Positions 15,529 to 24,711 are shown, counted from the stretch's first letter. The stretch: 40,030 nucleotides of DNA from Candidatus Giovannonibacteria bacterium RIFCSPLOWO2_12_FULL_44_15 (GCA_001778905.1 MFIQ01000002.1:1-40030); one strand, 5' to 3'. Notes: generated from the sequence alone by a model not told the origin. Translations and numbers: made by a program.

Positions 15529-16506
15529 TTATTCTTTAAGCGATTGCCCTATTTTGGAAAGTGCTTCCTCAATTTCTTCGACTGCTTTAGAGCCTATTCC
15601 CTGGAGCGAAAGCAAATCTTCTTTTGATTTTTTAACCAACCCTCCAACCGTCCTGATGCCAGCCCCCGATAAGGCGTTCTGGGTACGGGAAGAAAATTCA
15701 AGATCTTCTATCCGGACTTTAAGCGGATCTTCGTCGTCAAGCGCTTTCCCCGCTTCGGCAGAAGCAATCTCTTCTTGAGAAAGCTCCGCAACTTCGGGAA
15801 CTTCGCTTTTAACCTTCTCTTCGTCAAAAACCAGCGCTTCAAGCTGCTTTACTAAAATCCTGACGGCCTCCTCGATAGCGTGCTTCGGATTAATGGTCCC
15901 GTCGGTTTCGATCAAAATCCTAAGCCGGTTGTAATCTGTCCGATCGCCCACACGCATATTTTCAACCTCATAGTTTACTTTCTTTATCGGCGTAAAAATG
16001 GCGTCTAGGGTCAGCATGCCGACTTCAGCTTTTTCCTTCTCGAGAACTTCCCTCGGGATATATCCCAAGCCGCGCTCGACAGTGGCTTCAATTTCGAACT
16101 TCGCTTCCTTGGAAGTTAAAGTCGCAATGGTTAAATCCTTATTCATGACTTCCACTTGCGTCGGGGTTTCAAAGTCGCCAGCGGTCACTTTTTTAACTCC
16201 TTTGGCGGATATCTTTATAACCTGCGGCTCATCAACATGCATCAATAACCTAACCTGTTTTAAATTGAGGATTAAGGATATTATGTCCTCTTTAACGTCC
16301 GGAATCGTCGAGAATTCATGGGATACCCCGTGAATTTTGACGCGGGTAATAGCAGCCCCCGGCAGAGACGACAGAAGAACGCGACGCAAGCTATTCCCTA
16401 TAGTATGCCCGTAGCCCGGGTGCAGGGAATCAATCTCGTAAACTCCTTTATTTTCTTCCTCGGATACGGTGCGTATGCGGGAAGGTATTGAAATGGTGTA
16501 GCTCAT
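15529..16506 (-). CDS. rpoA: DNA-directed RNA polymerase subunit alpha
   Basis: This 325-aa subunit nucleates core RNA polymerase assembly. The N-terminal domain (~1-230) has HPGYGHTIGNSLRRVLLSSL and GAAITRVKIHGVSHEFSTI; an acidic linker follows; the C-terminal domain (~265-325) has the helix-hairpin-helix region with LLSLQGIGSKAVEEIEEAL. Both domains are complete. Located between rpsD and rplQ as in most bacteria. Confidence 0.99.
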   Translation of the reverse strand: MSYTISIPSRIRTVSEEENKGVYEIDSLHPGYGHTIGNSLRRVLLSSLPGAAITRVKIHGVSHEFSTIPDVKEDIISLILNLKQVRLLMHVDEPQVIKISAKGVKKVTAGDFETPTQVEVMNKDLTIATLTSKEAKFEIEATVERGLGYIPREVLEKEKAEVGMLTLDAIFTPIKKVNYEVENMRVGDRTDYNRLRILIETDGTINPKHAIEEAVRILVKQLEALVFDEEKVKSEVPEVAELSQEEIASAEAGKALDDEDPLKVRIEDLEFSSRTQNALSGAGIRTVGGLVKKSKEDLLSLQGIGSKAVEEIEEALSKIGQSLKE

Positions 16507-16537
16507 AACTCAATCGTTAAACCATTAATTAATAATT

Positions 16538-17152
16538 TTATCTCGAGTAAAACTCAATGATCGCCTTTAAATTAATATTTGAACCCAAGAGTAAATCGTC
16601 TTCCGTCGCGGGAGAACTTAATACAACGCCTTCTTTTTTCTCTTTATCAAAAGAAAGCCAGGCTGGCGGGACATATTTTTTGAGGTAGGTATCCAAATCC
16701 CTAAAAATTCCACCGGAAAGGCTTTGCTGCTTGATTGTAATTTTGTCGTCTTTCTTGACCCTGAATGACGGGATATTCACCCTCCTGCCGTTCACCATAA
16801 AATGCCCGTGCGTGACGCCCTGCCTTGCCTGCGTTCGAGTCTGTGCAAACCCCAGGCGGTAAACCGCGTTATCGAGCCTCGACTCCAAAAATTTCATAAG
16901 ATTTTCCCCAGAGTCTCCAGTCCTTTTCTCCGCTTCCCTTATATAATTCCTGAACTGGCGTTCTCGAAGGTTATACAAAAATTTAAGTTTCTGTTTTTCT
17001 TTAAGCTGTGCCCCGAATTCGGACGAAGCACGCGAAAACTTGCGCGTTTTCCCATGCTCGCCGGGGGCATACGGCTTTCTTTTAAACGCGCATTTCTCGC
17101 GTCCGCAAATCGACATCCCCAACCGCCTGCAAATTTTGCATGAAATCCTCAT
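16538..17152 (-). CDS. rpsD: 30S ribosomal protein S4 (zinc-binding type)
   Basis: A 204-aa S4 with an N-terminal CKICRR...SICGREKC zinc motif (the C+ form), YAPGEHG, and the S4 RNA-binding domain ([33 protein letters not shown]). It is a primary 16S rRNA binder in 30S assembly and often an operon autoregulator, but no leader structure is visible here. Four nucleotides after rpsK. Confidence 0.98.
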   Translation of the reverse strand: MRISCKICRRLGMSICGREKCAFKRKPYAPGEHGKTRKFSRASSEFGAQLKEKQKLKFLYNLRERQFRNYIREAEKRTGDSGENLMKFLESRLDNAVYRLGFAQTRTQARQGVTHGHFMVNGRRVNIPSFRVKKDDKITIKQQSLSGGIFRDLDTYLKKYVPPAWLSFDKEKKEGVVLSSPATEDDLLLGSNINLKAIIEFYSR

Positions 17153-17156
17153 ATTT

Positions 17157-17588
17157 TTATACTCGTCTTGGTTTAGGCGGCTTCGGGCCGTTATGCGGCA
17201 CTGGCGTTAAGTCCCTGATAAATTGTATTTCAAAACCCTTTGACGCGAATGTCCTGATTGCGGATTCCCTGCCCGAGCCGATTCCTTTGACTTTGATCCC
17301 GACTTCTTTCAATCCCATTAATTTGGCTTGTTCGGCGATAAATTCCGAAACCTTAGACGCAGCGTATGGAGTTCCTTTCCTTGCTCCTTTGAATCCCATG
17401 GCTCCGCAGGAAGAAGATAGTATGACATTCCCTCCCCGGTCAGTCAGTGTGGCAATCGTATTATTATAAGTTGAAAGAATATTCAAAACCCCAAAGTCTA
17501 TTTTCCGCTTCGGAAGTTTTGACTGGGACTGGCTTTTGGCTCCTCCCGAAGCCCCGTCTGCTTTTTGGATTACTCTTTTCTTGCCCAT
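17157..17588 (-). CDS. rpsK: 30S ribosomal protein S11
   Basis: A 143-aa S11 with a Ser/Lys/Gly-rich N-terminal extension, then the conserved [32 protein letters not shown] and the C-terminal [17 protein letters not shown]. It forms part of the platform of the 30S subunit. No SD. Confidence 0.98.
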   Translation of the reverse strand: MGKKRVIQKADGASGGAKSQSQSKLPKRKIDFGVLNILSTYNNTIATLTDRGGNVILSSSCGAMGFKGARKGTPYAASKVSEFIAEQAKLMGLKEVGIKVKGIGSGRESAIRTFASKGFEIQFIRDLTPVPHNGPKPPKPRRV

Positions 17589-17614
17589 ATTTTATTTATA
17601 GTGAGTTTATCGAA

Positions 17615-17998
17615 CTATTTTTTCTCAAGCTTGCGCTTTCCCGAACCCATCGTCTTCCTGACATTGCCCCTTCGAGTTCTCGAATTGGTCTTGGTCCTCT
17701 GCCCACGGGACGGAAGGCCTCTCGAGTGGCGCATCCCGCGATAGGATCCGATATCCCTGAGCCGTTTTATATTGAATAAAATTTCTCTCCGCAATTCGCC
17801 TTCAACCTTGTAATTCTTTTCTAGTTCCTCGCGCAGCCTGTTTATCTCGTCCCCCTTTAAATCCTTAGGGTGCTTCCCTTCCGGTATCCCCGCTTTTTCT
17901 AAAATTTTTAACGCCGAATTGCGCCCGATCCCGTAAATATAAGTAAGAGCTATCTCAAGCCTTTTACTGTCCGGTATATTTATGCCTGCAATCCTCAT
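17615..17998 (-). CDS. rpsM: 30S ribosomal protein S13
   Basis: A 127-aa S13 starting [20 protein letters not shown], with GIGRNSA, the [20 protein letters not shown] (near full) motif and the basic tail [11 protein letters not shown]. The C-terminus is typical and complete. Located between rpmJ and rpsK as in the canonical alpha operon. Confidence 0.98.
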   Translation of the reverse strand: MRIAGINIPDSKRLEIALTYIYGIGRNSALKILEKAGIPEGKHPKDLKGDEINRLREELEKNYKVEGELRREILFNIKRLRDIGSYRGMRHSRGLPSRGQRTKTNSRTRRGNVRKTMGSGKRKLEKK

Positions 17999-18007
17999 AA
18001 ATAATTT

Positions 18008-18121
18008 TTAGCCTTGGCGCTGTTTATGCTTCGGGTTTTTGCAAATTACATGCAAACGTCCGCGTCGGCGGACTACTTTGCACGAACTACAAATTTTCTT
18101 AACTGAAGCTCGAACCTTCAT
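18008..18121 (-). CDS. rpmJ: 50S ribosomal protein L36
   Basis: A 37-aa protein, [20 protein letters not shown] followed by [17 protein letters not shown]. It carries the C-x2-C...C-x4-H zinc ribbon of L36. It fits exactly between infA and rpsM with short gaps. Confidence 0.98.
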   Translation of the reverse strand: MKVRASVKKICSSCKVVRRRGRLHVICKNPKHKQRQG

Positions 18122-18133
18122 TCAATTTAAACT

Positions 18134-18352
18134 TTATAATCTTTGTATTATTCGCCCCTTTTTTTCATCGTAAGGCGTCATCTCGACTTTAACCTTATCG
18201 CCAACAAGCACTTTTATGTAAAAAAGACGCATCTTTCCTGCGAGATGCGCGAGGATTTCCCTCTTGTCCTCCAATATAACCTTGAAGGTAGCGTTGGGCA
18301 AAGCCTCTATTACCTGTCCTTGGATGATTGTTTTGTCCTTATTTTCTAACAT
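18134..18352 (-). CDS. infA: translation initiation factor IF-1
   Basis: A 72-aa single OB-fold protein with [24 protein letters not shown], and [15 protein letters not shown]. It occupies the A site during initiation. First gene of the ribosomal operon, behind the TTGACT/TAAGAT promoter; a small GC hairpin (CGCCAGCAGGCG, 18360-18371) lies in its short leader. Confidence 0.98.
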   Translation of the reverse strand: MLENKDKTIIQGQVIEALPNATFKVILEDKREILAHLAGKMRLFYIKVLVGDKVKVEMTPYDEKKGRIIQRL

Positions 18353-18383
18353 TCTAATCCGCCAGCAGGCGAATAGTCCTTAT

Positions 18384-18412
18384 ATCTTAATCTTAAAGGT
18401 TTTGATAGTCAA
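18384..18412 (-). promoter_or_regulatory. promoter of the infA-rpsI operon
   Basis: TTGACT (18407-18412), 17-bp spacer and TAAGAT (18384-18389) on the minus strand. The -35 lies inside the last codons of the upstream gene. Predicted leader is about 25 nt. Confidence 0.65.
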
Positions 18413-19739
18413 GCTTTATTTTATTCGGGTCGGAAGGGAAAAATCTCAGCCAAGAAGGGCTAAAAGTTATCTCCGCCCTGTCAATTCCTGGGTATCTCTT
18501 AAAAACATCCTGCCGCATAGAGCGCGAGGCTTGGGATAAATCTTTTTTAAGCGCCTCTTCGTCGAAAAGCCAAGTAAATCTGGCTTGCCCCGCTATTTTG
18601 AAGGTAATCTTTTTTTCGTTTATATTTTTGCTCAAAATCTTGAAATCGAGATCATTCAAATTATTAACCATAACCTTCTCCTCGCCATTCAAGTCCAAAT
18701 ATTTGCTCGCGAGTTCCCTTGTTATCTCATCTGCCTTGAATATTGAGACTTGAGCCGATACCTTCGCTTTTATCTGAACCTCATCGGCAACTGTATTAAC
18801 TTTCGGATCCGCATCGAGAAGAGTTATTTTCACATCTATCGCGCTCGCTGGAATATAGGCGCTTTCTAACAAACTTTTCTGGACTTTGTTTTTAATCTCC
18901 TGCCTGAAATTCTCCTGGGCCTGTATCAATAGATTGTTTATCGCTTCTTGTGTGACAATCTTTGCTCCGCCGGAAGATCCTCCGGCCATTTCCGTCTTAG
19001 ACCTTGCGTAAATCTTTTCGAATTTAGGCGTTCCCTTGAATCCAGGTATAGTGAAATCCGCTAGACCGATATTATATTCCGCTCCCGCCTTGTCCGCGTA
19101 TACGGTCACTTCGAGCTGTCCCGGGGTAAGCTTTCCTCCCTCCATTTTTCCTCCCGGAAGCGTGATGCTATTTTTAATGCGGTAAATCTTTCCTCCTGGC
19201 GCTTCGAGTCGCGTTGTTGCCACGAGAGCCTGTTCTGCAGTCGAGTAAGCGTTGAAAATTATTATCTGCCCCGATGCCTTTTCTGTTCCAGATGATGTTT
19301 TTTCTATAGAGCCGCCAAGCTCTACAGTATCTTCTACGCTGATAATTTCTAAAGAAACTGCGGATGCCGCATTGGAAGAAGCTTCGATGTTGGCGTCTAC
19401 ATCCATGGAAACCTGCCGTGGCGCGACAGATACCCGAACCTCCGCAAGTGATATGGCAAAAATGCCGATCGCCGCCAGAATTATGACTGCTCCCAATAAA
19501 ATTAGCGTACTTTTTAACTTGGGCAAGCCGAATTTCCTCCCCTCTTTCTTGATTTCCGGGAGTTTGCCTAATGGAATTTCTTTTGCGGCCGCTTTTTTCT
19601 TTACGGGGATTGCCGCCATTTTGGCTGTCCTTTCTTCCACAACTCTCGGGGGAAGCCTGGAGGGCTTGGAAGCTATATCCCTCATCAAAGGCCGCCCTGA
19701 AGCGGGGTTACGCTCTATTGGATTATTTCTGCTCGCCAT
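18393..19739 (-). CDS. single-pass membrane protein with large extracellular part (baseplate-J-like repeat)
   Basis: This 448-aa protein has a Pro/Lys-rich cytosolic N-terminus (1-75), one transmembrane helix (~76-98), then an extracytoplasmic region rich in Ala/Ile/Val strands. The segment around residues 180-260 (YRIKNSITLPGGK ... ADKAGAEYNIG ... FTIPGF) resembles the domain that automated pipelines label baseplate J-like in Patescibacteria. It overlaps the PilM/FtsA-like gene upstream by 17 nt, suggesting the two act together, perhaps as an ATPase and its membrane partner in a cell-surface or pilus-like assembly. Function unproven; no phage genes are nearby. Confidence 0.7.
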   Translation of the reverse strand: MASRNNPIERNPASGRPLMRDIASKPSRLPPRVVEERTAKMAAIPVKKKAAAKEIPLGKLPEIKKEGRKFGLPKLKSTLILLGAVIILAAIGIFAISLAEVRVSVAPRQVSMDVDANIEASSNAASAVSLEIISVEDTVELGGSIEKTSSGTEKASGQIIIFNAYSTAEQALVATTRLEAPGGKIYRIKNSITLPGGKMEGGKLTPGQLEVTVYADKAGAEYNIGLADFTIPGFKGTPKFEKIYARSKTEMAGGSSGGAKIVTQEAINNLLIQAQENFRQEIKNKVQKSLLESAYIPASAIDVKITLLDADPKVNTVADEVQIKAKVSAQVSIFKADEITRELASKYLDLNGEEKVMVNNLNDLDFKILSKNINEKKITFKIAGQARFTWLFDEEALKKDLSQASRSMRQDVFKRYPGIDRAEITFSPSWLRFFPSDPNKIKLDYQNL

Positions 19740-20910
19740 ATTTCACCGCGCTTAGCGCTAATAGTAATGGTAGCGTCATTTTGGAATCTTTGCGATCCAC
19801 GCCGGATGTTAATATTTTCTCGCTAAAATTCTCCGGATTGAAATTTACGACATCAAACGGTTTCCCTAAAATCGTAAAGGAAGCGAATTCCGGAGAATCA
19901 AGGCATTGTTTTAATATGTCGCTTCCGGCAACCCCGCCAAGAATAACGAGAGTCTGCGGCAGCGGCTGCACACTACCAAGCTCGGAAAGCGATTTGGCAA
20001 GAAAACTCTGCCATTCCGAACAAACTCCTAATGCGGCCGACGAAAGTTTTTCATCAGTGGCATGTTTCATATCTCCCCCGCTTCGCGCCGAAAAAAATGA
20101 AAGCGCGTCGCCCAGGCCCATATTAAGCGAGGAGGCAACCCTCCTGATAACAAGATTTGCGCCCCAAATAAAACTTTTTGTATCTTCTAAAACTCCATCC
20201 CGAATCAGGTAAATCTCGGTGACCTCCCCGCCGACATCAACCACCAAATACCCGTCTTTTGGATTAACCATTTCGGACAAAACTCGGAAGAGAGAAAATG
20301 GTTCGGAAATAAACTTTATTTGCGCCCGCCAAAAAAAATGCTTCAGGATATCGTCAATATTCCTTACAAAGCTTTTTCTTGCGGCACTCAGGTAAATGAA
20401 AAGCTCAAGCTTATTCGTATCTTTCCCGTAGGGATTTACAATCGGGTAGCCGTTAACGATAAACTTCATCTTTTCCTGTTCTAAAATTTCTATGCCTTCC
20501 GGGTCATCTAACTTCTCTTTGCCTTTGCGGCTAAAAAGTTCAAGCTCATCTTCCATTATTTTGTCGACGAGATCCTCTGTTACCCTAAACGTGTCGCGCC
20601 TATCTATTTTCACATGCTTTGTATTGGAAAAATACCATGGGACAGACAATACCAAGTAGATTACGTCGGGCAGCTTTTTACCGTTCGACTTGATGAGATT
20701 TTCAGAAATTTCCTTAATCGCCTTCTTCGCGTGCCTCTCAATATGGTTAAAGTCCGGGTTTTCCAGAAGCGGCAGCCTTAAATGAGAGAAAGACAAAAAA
20801 GCAGGAATTTCATCCTCTTTTTTTGACAGCAATGAAGCGCCCACCGAGGAACTCCCGATATCAAAGACTAGAATTTTTTTCTCTTTTTTCAGCCTCGAAA
20901 AAAACATCAA
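19723..20910 (-). CDS. PilM/FtsA-like actin-fold ATPase
   Basis: This 395-aa protein has the actin/Hsp70 phosphate-1 motif VFDIGSSSVGASLL near the N-terminus and a phosphate-2 motif LVVDVGGEVTEIYLI in the middle. An adenosine-type TLVILGGVAGSDIL follows near residue 340. This is the arrangement of PilM and FtsA. Without FtsZ-binding tail evidence, and followed by a single-pass membrane gene, a PilM-like scaffold is somewhat more likely than FtsA. It overlaps the alaS stop by 4 nt and is co-transcribed with it. Confidence 0.78.
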   Translation of the reverse strand: MMFFSRLKKEKKILVFDIGSSSVGASLLSKKEDEIPAFLSFSHLRLPLLENPDFNHIERHAKKAIKEISENLIKSNGKKLPDVIYLVLSVPWYFSNTKHVKIDRRDTFRVTEDLVDKIMEDELELFSRKGKEKLDDPEGIEILEQEKMKFIVNGYPIVNPYGKDTNKLELFIYLSAARKSFVRNIDDILKHFFWRAQIKFISEPFSLFRVLSEMVNPKDGYLVVDVGGEVTEIYLIRDGVLEDTKSFIWGANLVIRRVASSLNMGLGDALSFFSARSGGDMKHATDEKLSSAALGVCSEWQSFLAKSLSELGSVQPLPQTLVILGGVAGSDILKQCLDSPEFASFTILGKPFDVVNFNPENFSEKILTSGVDRKDSKMTLPLLLALSAVKYGEQK

Positions 20911-22607
20911 GGTATAATTTTCCCCCTAATTCTCCTGACGCCGGAGGCGGAGGCCTCTTCTTTAATTATAACAAATTTGCCGATATCTTGCGTGTTCTTG
21001 ACGTGCGGCCCGCCGCATAATTCTTTTGAAAAATCGCCTGCGCTATATACCTTCACGTGCGCGGGATACTTTTCCTTAAAAAAATAAAGCGCCCCAGATC
21101 TTTTGGCTTCTTCTATATCCATCTCTTCCATCTTAACTTTGAGCTTTCTAGATATCGCTTCGTTAATAAGATCTTCCACTTTTTTAATCTCGTCTATGGT
21201 AAGTTTTCTCGGAAAACTGAAATCAAACCGCGTTCTTTCTACGGTAATGTCTGAACCCATTTGCCGAACATTTTCTCCTAAAATCTTTCTAAGCGCCGCT
21301 TGCAAGAGATGCGTCGCCGTATGAAGGCGGGTAACTTTCTTCAGCTCTTCCTCATCTTTAGCCTTAAGCTCACCGGTATTTAAAAGAAGGCCATGCCCTC
21401 CGAATTTACCCGCCGCCCCGGCTCTGGATTTTTCCTGATGCTTGCCAAATTCTTTATCAAAACTCTCGCGAGTCAGACTGCTCGATTTCGCCCCGGAGAA
21501 TTCTTTTATTATTTCGTAAGGCAAGCCGAAAGTTTCGTACAGGCTAAATGCCTTCTCGCTCGTAATATTTTCGTTTTTTTCCAATTCCTTAATCCCGCGC
21601 GAGAGCGTTTTGGAAAATTTCTCGCGCTCCGCCCAGTATGCATTTATTATGTCGTCCCGCCTATGCTTCAATTCGGGATAAAAATTTCCATAAATTTTTA
21701 TCGCCTCGATTATCGCCGATTCGAAAATCTGCGGGTTGAGAAAGTTTATGTACTCATATACCAAAGCTCTCCTCAAAAGACGCCTCAATATATAACCGGC
21801 TTCTTTATTCGAGGGTGAAACTCCGTCGGAAAGCAAAAATGCCGACGCTCTAAGATGGTCCGAAATAATTCTTCTCTGCCTCTCCGATATCGTCCCTGGG
21901 AGAATATCCAAAATTGGCAAAAATAGGTCTGTTTCGAAAATATTTCTCTTCCCCTGTGAAACCATTGCCAAGCGCTCCAGTCCCATCCCCGTATCAACCC
22001 CAGGCGTTTTTAACTTTTCCAAAGTCCCGTCCTTTAGTTGATAAAATTCATTAAAAACTATATTCCAAACCTCAACGCCGTTTATATAAATTTCCGTCGT
22101 AGGCCCGCAAGGTCCTTCAGCCCCCGTTGGACCCCAGAAATTATCCTCCCTCCCGCATTTCCGTATATCCCTTATCCCAAGGTTTTCCCAAAAATTAAAC
22201 GATTCTTCATCGAACGGGACATTTTTATCTCCCGCGAAAACCGTAACATATTCGATTTCAAGGCCAATGGAATCGAAAAAATCTTTTCCGTATGAGATGG
22301 CTTCTTTTTTGAAATACCCTCCGAATGAAAAGTTGCCTAGCATTTCGAAAAATGTATTGTGGCGTTCGTCTCCGACCTCGTCGATATCTGATGTCCTAAA
22401 GCATTTCTGGATGGAAGCCGTGTTCTTGTACTTAAAATCGCGCATCGGATCCGCCTCGCCGGTGTAATATTTTTTAAATTGCTGCATGCCTGCGGTTGTC
22501 AAAAGCACGGACGGGTCATCCGGCAGAAGCGAGCTTGAAAGCACAATTGCATGCCCTCTTGATTTGAAAAATTCGAGAAATTTTTTGCGTAACTCGTTCG
22601 CCGACAT
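20907..22607 (-). CDS. alaS: alanyl-tRNA synthetase (C-terminally truncated form)
   Basis: This 566-aa class II synthetase charges tRNA-Ala. Visible are motif 2 region LTTAGMQQFKKYY, the catalytic core (~1-240), the tRNA-recognition helical part (~240-410) and the editing domain with HTATHLL and CGGPHV zinc ligands. It stops right after the editing domain; the C-Ala/DHHA1 oligomerisation domain of usual ~870-aa AlaS is missing. The start is ATG, 6 nt after a TGCTAAAAT extended -10 box, so translation is probably leaderless. Truncation without frame damage suggests a natural short form. Confidence 0.97.
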   Translation of the reverse strand: MSANELRKKFLEFFKSRGHAIVLSSSLLPDDPSVLLTTAGMQQFKKYYTGEADPMRDFKYKNTASIQKCFRTSDIDEVGDERHNTFFEMLGNFSFGGYFKKEAISYGKDFFDSIGLEIEYVTVFAGDKNVPFDEESFNFWENLGIRDIRKCGREDNFWGPTGAEGPCGPTTEIYINGVEVWNIVFNEFYQLKDGTLEKLKTPGVDTGMGLERLAMVSQGKRNIFETDLFLPILDILPGTISERQRRIISDHLRASAFLLSDGVSPSNKEAGYILRRLLRRALVYEYINFLNPQIFESAIIEAIKIYGNFYPELKHRRDDIINAYWAEREKFSKTLSRGIKELEKNENITSEKAFSLYETFGLPYEIIKEFSGAKSSSLTRESFDKEFGKHQEKSRAGAAGKFGGHGLLLNTGELKAKDEEELKKVTRLHTATHLLQAALRKILGENVRQMGSDITVERTRFDFSFPRKLTIDEIKKVEDLINEAISRKLKVKMEEMDIEEAKRSGALYFFKEKYPAHVKVYSAGDFSKELCGGPHVKNTQDIGKFVIIKEEASASGVRRIRGKIIP

Positions 22608-22613
22608 GAAAGC

Positions 22614-22622
22614 ATTTTAGCA
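22614..22622 (-). promoter_or_regulatory. extended -10 promoter of alaS (leaderless)
   Basis: TGCTAAAAT on the minus strand is followed by only 6 nt before the ATG. The T-tract of the preceding terminator (22643-22677) lies 16 nt upstream. Confidence 0.65.
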
Positions 22623-22642
22623 TAAAATTCAGCCAAAAAAAA

Positions 22643-22677
22643 TGCGGCGGGATGCTCTATAAGAACATCTCGCCGCA
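22643..22677 (-). terminator. intrinsic terminator of the 131-aa gene
   Basis: A 12-bp stem (TGCGGCGAGATG with CATCCCGCCGCA, one G-T-type pair) is followed on the minus strand by TTTTTTTT. It lies 26 nt after the stop codon. Confidence 0.9.
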
Positions 22678-22702
22678 CAGATTTGCCACACCAAAGATCA
22701 AG

Positions 22703-23098
22703 TCAGAAACGCAGACGCCTACGCCGCCGCTTATCTTCGGGCTCTTTGGCTACGGCGGCTATTTTAGCATCCCTCCATGCAAATAACCCCTTTCTGACGT
22801 AAGCTGGATCTAATCCGAGGATTTCACAAACACTAACGAAAGAAAAAAGACCTCCATCGCTTTCGTCCATGAACCATGCTTCCGCGTCGTCAAATAATGA
22901 AATCTCTTTCGGGTATTTCGCGCAAATATATTTTTGGAAGCAATGAACCGCTTCTTCCAAAACAGCAAGCATGACTCGCTTTTCCGGCTCCATCTCTCTT
23001 GGCTTAAAGGTCTTTAGATACTCCTCATGGGCCAGAGTGTCCGGCTGAAAAAGCTCTTTAATGGCCGGGTCCAGTGTTCCGCTATACTGAGACCTCAT
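22703..23098 (-). CDS. conserved-looking hypothetical protein
   Basis: This 131-aa, all-helical soluble protein has the pattern KRVMLAVLEEAVHCFQKY, then a WFMDES acidic patch, FSFVSVCEILGLDP and a strongly basic tail KRRRRRLRF. The ILGLDPxYVRKGL segment reads like a helix-turn-helix, and similar proteins exist in other bacteria as unnamed families. DNA or RNA binding is suggested by the Arg tail but unproven. A strong GGGAGGGG SD precedes the ATG, and a dedicated terminator follows, so it is a stand-alone unit. Confidence 0.7.
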   Translation of the reverse strand: MRSQYSGTLDPAIKELFQPDTLAHEEYLKTFKPREMEPEKRVMLAVLEEAVHCFQKYICAKYPKEISLFDDAEAWFMDESDGGLFSFVSVCEILGLDPAYVRKGLFAWRDAKIAAVAKEPEDKRRRRRLRF

Positions 23099-23170
23099 AT
23101 TTTGTCCCCTCCCTGTGTACTAAATTTTGATTTGAATTTTAATACAAAAAGGGATTTTTGGCAACAGGAT

Positions 23171-24232
23171 TTACTTCTCGATTATTCCTCCACCCAGAAG
23201 GCGTTCGCCAGAGTAAAAAACGACGGACTGCCCAGGAGCGACCGCGCGCTGGGAGGAATCGAAAACAATTTTCAATTTTGAATTTTCAATTTTTAAAATG
23301 CTGCACGCCTGCAACGTCTGCCTGTATCGAATCCGCGTGGAAATTTTTTCCGGAATATCGTCCGGCAAATTCGCGCCAGATATGAAAATTTCTTTTTTAT
23401 ATAAAACTGGATCCGAAGCGCCTTCGGCGACGATAATCGTATTTTTTTCTTTATTTGTCTCGGCAACGTAGAGTGGCTCCGAATGCCCGCCCAATTTTAT
23501 TCCGTGCCTTTGCCCCGGAGTGAAAAAATATGCGCCGTCGTGAGTTCCTAAAACTTTCCCTCCAGAATTAACCACACTTCCCGCGTTTTTCGGCAAATAT
23601 TCGCGCAGAAAATCCTGAAAATCCACCTTGCCTACGAAACAGAGACCCTGCGAATCTTTTTTATCCGCGGTAATTAAACCGGCTTTCTTTGCAATTTCCC
23701 GTACTTCGCTTTTCAGATAATCACCGATGGGGAAAAGCGCGCGGGACAATTGGTCTTGCGTAAGCCGCCATAAAAAATAAGTCTGGTCTTTGTTTCTATC
23801 TTTCGCTTCGTGAATCCAAAATCTTGAATCTTCATTCTTTACTCTGGCATAATGCCCCGTCGCGATAAAATCCGCTCCCATTGAAATTGCCTTTTCCAAA
23901 AAAATACCGAATTTAATTTCGGAATTACAAATGACATCCGGGTTAGGCGTTCTCCCAGAAGCGTATTCGCGGATCATGTAATTAAAAACTCCTTCCTTAT
24001 ATTCTTCTTTAAAATCAAAAACATGAAACGGGATCCCGAGCTTGGCCGCAACTCGCATCGCATCTCTTCTATCTTCGTTCGAATCGCACCCCTCCCAGCA
24101 AGTCATATGCGCGCCCGTAACATCGTATCCTTGTTCCTTGAGCAAAAAAGCGGCGACGCTTGAATCAACGCCTCCGGACATAGCTACAAAAACCCTTCGA
24201 CTTCGCTCAGGGCTAGCTTTCTTTGTATCCAT
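23171..24232 (-). CDS. mnmA: tRNA-specific 2-thiouridylase MnmA
   Basis: This 353-aa enzyme makes the s2U34 modification in tRNA-Lys, -Glu and -Gln, using a persulfide donor and ATP. Visible: the PP-loop SGGVDSS (19-25), catalytic Cys102 in DVICNSEIKFG and Cys198 in GLCFVG, and GHYAR (126-130). The N-terminus carries a short extra stretch ASPERSRR (residues 6-13) coded by a widespread repeat (24193-24212) before the normal VFVAMSGG start. The ATG is ~9 nt from a TATATT box, so the mRNA leader is nearly absent; no SD. Confidence 0.97.
   Translation of the reverse strand: MDTKKASPERSRRVFVAMSGGVDSSVAAFLLKEQGYDVTGAHMTCWEGCDSNEDRRDAMRVAAKLGIPFHVFDFKEEYKEGVFNYMIREYASGRTPNPDVICNSEIKFGIFLEKAISMGADFIATGHYARVKNEDSRFWIHEAKDRNKDQTYFLWRLTQDQLSRALFPIGDYLKSEVREIAKKAGLITADKKDSQGLCFVGKVDFQDFLREYLPKNAGSVVNSGGKVLGTHDGAYFFTPGQRHGIKLGGHSEPLYVAETNKEKNTIIVAEGASDPVLYKKEIFISGANLPDDIPEKISTRIRYRQTLQACSILKIENSKLKIVFDSSQRAVAPGQSVVFYSGERLLGGGIIEK
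24193..24212. repeat. short dispersed repeat inside the mnmA 5' end
   Basis: CCCTTCGACTTCGCTCAGGG, an imperfect inverted repeat of a kind found dispersed in many bacterial genomes. Read in the mnmA frame it encodes the SPERSR residues. No other exact copy was noticed in this window. Confidence 0.55.
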
Positions 24233-24241
24233 AACGCTTAA

Positions 24242-24247
24242 AATATA
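24242..24247 (-). promoter_or_regulatory. -10 box of mnmA
   Basis: TATATT on the minus strand, 9 nt before the ATG, giving a predicted leader of about 3 nt. No good -35 is visible. Confidence 0.45.
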
Positions 24248-24267
24248 ATCTAAATTTGGAAATTTTT

Positions 24268-24303
24268 AAAGGGGGTGAGAGCGGTAGCGCACTCACCCCC
24301 TTT
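24268..24303 (-). terminator. intrinsic terminator after the 120-aa gene
   Basis: A perfect 12-bp stem (AAAGGGGGTGAG/CTCACCCCCTTT) is followed by AAAAATTTCC on the minus strand. It closes the mltG operon (25875 to 24335). Confidence 0.8.
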
Positions 24304-24334
24304 GATTGTCGTCTCTGGTGTACCTGCTTATTTG

Positions 24335-24697
24335 CTATTCTCCACTGGCAACTTTTTTCCCATAGAGCAGGTCTCGTTGTTTCTCGATAACATTATTTAA
24401 ATCTTCGATCTGCCTTCTGTGATTTTCCTCAATTCTAGAAACCCTGCTTTCGGCCAACTTCAATCGTCCCCTAATCTCAATTACCTGCCGCTGTTTATTT
24501 CGTAACTTTTTCAGCAGACGAATAACTCTTCCGCGAGCTTTTTTTAATTCCGGGCTTAAGGATCTTGGAAACCCGAAATCCATTTGATCTACGTTTATCT
24601 TTAGCTCGCTTTCCTCGTTTTGACCATCCCCGCTAATCGGGTGATACGCGTCTTCACTCGCTCCTTTTTTATCTTCTCCAAGAGCTGTGATTGTCAT
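24335..24697 (-). CDS. coiled-coil hypothetical protein
   Basis: The start is the ATG at 24697, supported by GGGAGGTG 6 nt upstream; a longer frame lacks this. The 120-aa product has a polar N-terminus and a long C-terminal coiled coil (~55-115) rich in Arg, Leu and Glu (LKKLRNKQRQVIEIRGRLKL, then RISRIEE-like heptads). No signal or membrane segment. Last gene of the mltG operon. Function unknown. Confidence 0.65.
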   Translation of the reverse strand: MTITALGEDKKGASEDAYHPISGDGQNEESELKINVDQMDFGFPRSLSPELKKARGRVIRLLKKLRNKQRQVIEIRGRLKLAESRVSRIEENHRRQIEDLNNVIEKQRDLLYGKKVASGE

Positions 24698-24711
24698 GAT
24701 ACACCTCCCTT

